From Pseudomonadota bacterium (GTDB taxonomy: Bacteria > Pseudomonadota > Gammaproteobacteria > Xanthomonadales > Xanthomonadaceae), in the NCBI GenBank assembly GCA_023423855.1, contig JAFAEU010000009.1, positions 1 through 10,193 of the forward strand: a stretch of 10,193 nt of DNA, in the 5' to 3' direction. Positions 8,303-10,193 of this stretch are shown here, piece after piece (the stretch's first letter is position 1; each line of letters begins with the position of its first letter). Below the pieces are notes generated by a model, which was given only the letters and a program-made list of their open reading frames with translations, was not told where the DNA came from and did not search any database. The position numbers and the translations under genes were made by a program.

Positions 8303-10140
8303 GCCACCTTCTCCTTCCGCCGCGCATGCGGCTGCAGGTGCTCAAGGATCGCGCCGCTGATGAAGCGCGCGGTGATCGGGGTGCCGTCGTAGTGCAGCAG
8401 TGCGACCAGGCGCGCGGGATCGGTGCCGAAGGCGTCGACCAGCAGCAGCCGCAGCTGGCCGTCGCGGTTCTGTTCGACCACGAACACCCGTTCGTGGCCG
8501 TCGATGAACGCGCGCACGGACTCCGGGAACGGATACGCGCGCACGCGCAGCGTGTCCAGCGCCACGCCGGCCTCGCGCAGCTGTTCGACCGCCTCGGCCA
8601 TCGCCGGGCTGGTCGAGCCGTAGAAGATCGCGCCGAAGCGCGTGGGCATTCCGGCCGGCGCCAGCACCGGCTGTGGCACCAGCGACTTCGCGGTGTCGAA
8701 CTTCTGCAGCAGGCGCTGCATGTTGTAGACGTAGTCCGGGCCGCGCTCGGAGTACTGCGCCTGCGGATTGCGCGAGGTGCCGCGGGTGAAGTACGCGCCC
8801 TTGTCCGGATGCGTCCCCGGCCAGGTCCGCCACGGAATGCCGTCGCCGTCGACGTCCTTGTAGCGGGCGAACTCGCGCCCCGACTCCAGGTCATCGGCGG
8901 TCATCACCTTGCCGCGGTCGCAGCCGCGCGCATCGTCCCATTCGAACGGGGCGCACAGGCGCTGGTTCATGCCGATGTCGAGGTCGGTGAGAACGAACAC
9001 CGGCGCCTGCAGGCGGTCGGCGAGGTCGAGCGCGGCGGCCGCGAAGTCGAAGCACTCGCGCGGATCCTCGGGCAGCAGCAGCACGTGCTTCGTATCGCCG
9101 TGCGAGGCGAAGGCGCAGGCGAGCACGTCGGACTGCTGGGTGCGCGTGGGCATGCCGGTGGACGGGCCGCCGCGCTGCACGTCGATGATGGTTACCGGGA
9201 TCTCGGCGAAGTAGGCCAGGCCGATGAACTCGTTCATCAGCGATACGCCCGGGCCCGAGGTGGTGGTGAAGGCGCGCGCGCCGTTCCAGCCGGCGCCGAC
9301 CACCATGCCGATCGAGGCGATCTCGTCCTCGGCCTGGAGGATGGCATGACGCGCCTTGCCGTCGGCATCGACGCGGAACCTGCGGCAGTACCTGTCGAAG
9401 CCTTCGGCCAGCGAGGACGAGGGCGTGATCGGATACCAGGCGCAGACCGTGGCGCCGCCGTAGACGCAGCCGAGCGCAGCCGCGTCGTTGCCATCGACGA
9501 AGATACGGTCGCCGACCGCGTCCGCGGCCTGCACGCGCAGGCCGATGGGATGCGGCAGGTGGGCCACCACCCAGTCGCGCCCCAGGTGCAGGGCCTCGAC
9601 GTTCGGCGCCTGCAGCTTCGGCTTGGCCTTGTACTGCTCGCCGACCAGGGTCTCGACCGCGCCCATGTCGATGTCCAGCAGGGCCGCCAGCGCGCCGACG
9701 TACATGATGTTCTTGAACAGCTGGCGCTGGCGCGGATCGTCCCAGGCGGCGTTGCAGAGTTCGGTCAGCGGCACGCCGATCACGGTGATGTCGTCGCGCA
9801 GGCGCGCGCGCGGAATCGGCTTGCTGCTGTCGTGGAACAGGTAGCCGCCGGGCTCGATCTCCGCGATGTCGGCGTCCCAGGTCTGCGGGTTCATCGCCAC
9901 CATCAGGTCGACGCCGCCGCGCCGGCCCAGCCAGCCGGCCTCGCTCACCCGCACCTCGTACCAGGTCGGCAGGCCCTGGATGTTCGAAGGGAAGATGTTG
10001 CGCGGGCTGACCGGCACGCCCATGCGCAGGATCGCCTTGGCGAACAGCTCGTTGGCCGAAGCCGAACCCGAGCCGTTGACGTTGGCGAACTTGACCACGA
10101 AATCGTTGGTCGCCTGCAGCGGCGAGTATCCCGGGGTCAT
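8299..10140 (-). CDS. korA: 2-oxoacid:ferredoxin oxidoreductase, fused gamma-alpha subunit
   Basis: This 613-residue protein joins two OFOR subunits. The gamma domain fills about residues 15-195, with G-S-G-S-A-S-A-N-E-L (23-32) and N-I-F-P-S-N-I-Q-G-L-P-T-W-Y-E-V-R (48-64). The alpha domain runs from about 212, with D-G-N-D-A-A-A-L-G (216-224), the hallmark Y-P-I-T-P-S-S (236-242) that contacts the oxoacid and CoA side, T-T-S-G-P-G (293-298) and Q-R-G-G-P-S-T-G-M-P-T-R-T-Q-Q-S-D (322-338). It pairs with KorB to form a two-subunit enzyme of the kind known from Mycobacterium and Hydrogenobacter. No delta (ferredoxin-like) subunit gene is visible, so a separate ferredoxin is needed. The start ATG overlaps the stop of an upstream gene (ATGA) with GGAGG four bases ahead. 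The 3' end overlaps korB in the same way. The last residues R-R-K-E-K-V-A double as the korB ribosome site. Confidence 0.94.
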   Translation of the reverse strand: MTPGYSPLQATNDFVVKFANVNGSGSASANELFAKAILRMGVPVSPRNIFPSNIQGLPTWYEVRVSEAGWLGRRGGVDLMVAMNPQTWDADIAEIEPGGYLFHDSSKPIPRARLRDDITVIGVPLTELCNAAWDDPRQRQLFKNIMYVGALAALLDIDMGAVETLVGEQYKAKPKLQAPNVEALHLGRDWVVAHLPHPIGLRVQAADAVGDRIFVDGNDAAALGCVYGGATVCAWYPITPSSSLAEGFDRYCRRFRVDADGKARHAILQAEDEIASIGMVVGAGWNGARAFTTTSGPGVSLMNEFIGLAYFAEIPVTIIDVQRGGPSTGMPTRTQQSDVLACAFASHGDTKHVLLLPEDPRECFDFAAAALDLADRLQAPVFVLTDLDIGMNQRLCAPFEWDDARGCDRGKVMTADDLESGREFARYKDVDGDGIPWRTWPGTHPDKGAYFTRGTSRNPQAQYSERGPDYVYNMQRLLQKFDTAKSLVPQPVLAPAGMPTRFGAIFYGSTSPAMAEAVEQLREAGVALDTLRVRAYPFPESVRAFIDGHERVFVVEQNRDGQLRLLLVDAFGTDPARLVALLHYDGTPITARFISGAILEHLQPHARRKEKVA

Positions 10141-10193
10141 GCCGCCTCCGCCGAGCGCTGGCGCCGGGCCGAAGCCGCCAGCGCCGTCTTGAA
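10137..10193 (-). CDS. C-terminal end of an unidentified gene upstream of korA (partial)
   Basis: On the minus strand the last 57 bases read in frame as F-K-T-A-L-A-A-S-A-R-R-Q-R-S-A-E-A-A followed by TGA. The TGA overlaps the korA ATG as ATGA, just as korA overlaps korB, which makes a real third gene in the operon likely. Eighteen residues are too few to name a family. In other bacteria the gene before korAB can be a flavin-dependent oxidoreductase or ferredoxin partner, but nothing here proves it. Confidence 0.5.
   Translation of the reverse strand, partial: FKTALAASARRQRSAEAA

Overview
The window is GC-rich DNA from what is most likely a gammaproteobacterium of the Lysobacter/Luteimonas/Xanthomonas group (Xanthomonadaceae). 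This rests on uniformly high GC codon use, a large TonB-dependent receptor with the group's typical start (A-I-A cleavage site, then D-G-V-V-V-T-G), and a ThiC N-terminus that I recall as Xanthomonas-like. No search was run, so the taxonomy is inference.

Left part (1-4123): a winged-helix regulator of the CadC/ToxR-like kind runs leftwards out of the window (1-373). It is divergent from a 936-residue TonB-dependent outer-membrane receptor (754-3564). The 380-base gap between them holds two sets of direct repeats that could be regulator sites. The receptor is followed by a hairpin and a small secreted four-cysteine protein (3752-4123) that resembles the DUF6491 group.

Middle (4124-5135): a strong convergent hairpin separates that small gene from a minus-strand DUF4136-type lipoprotein (4185-4778). 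Upstream of the lipoprotein, in the tail region of thiC, lies a non-coding stretch with a large imperfect palindrome (5001-5077) and a competing small hairpin.

Right part (5136-10193, all minus strand): in transcription order there is the last 18 codons of an unidentified gene, then korA (fused gamma-alpha subunit) and korB (beta subunit) of a 2-oxoacid:ferredoxin oxidoreductase. These three are joined by ATGA overlaps. Then come a short hairpin, a TPP riboswitch (7127-7207) and thiC. KorB needs thiamine diphosphate, ThiC makes its pyrimidine half, and the riboswitch senses the finished cofactor, so the cofactor user and a feedback-controlled cofactor maker are neighbours.

Most of the window is recognisable, ordinary biology. 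I do not see a clearly new system. The points most worth checking are the riboswitch's alternative pairing, the short korB-to-riboswitch junction, the palindromic repeat, the direct repeats in the regulator-receptor gap, and the unusual start region of the regulator.
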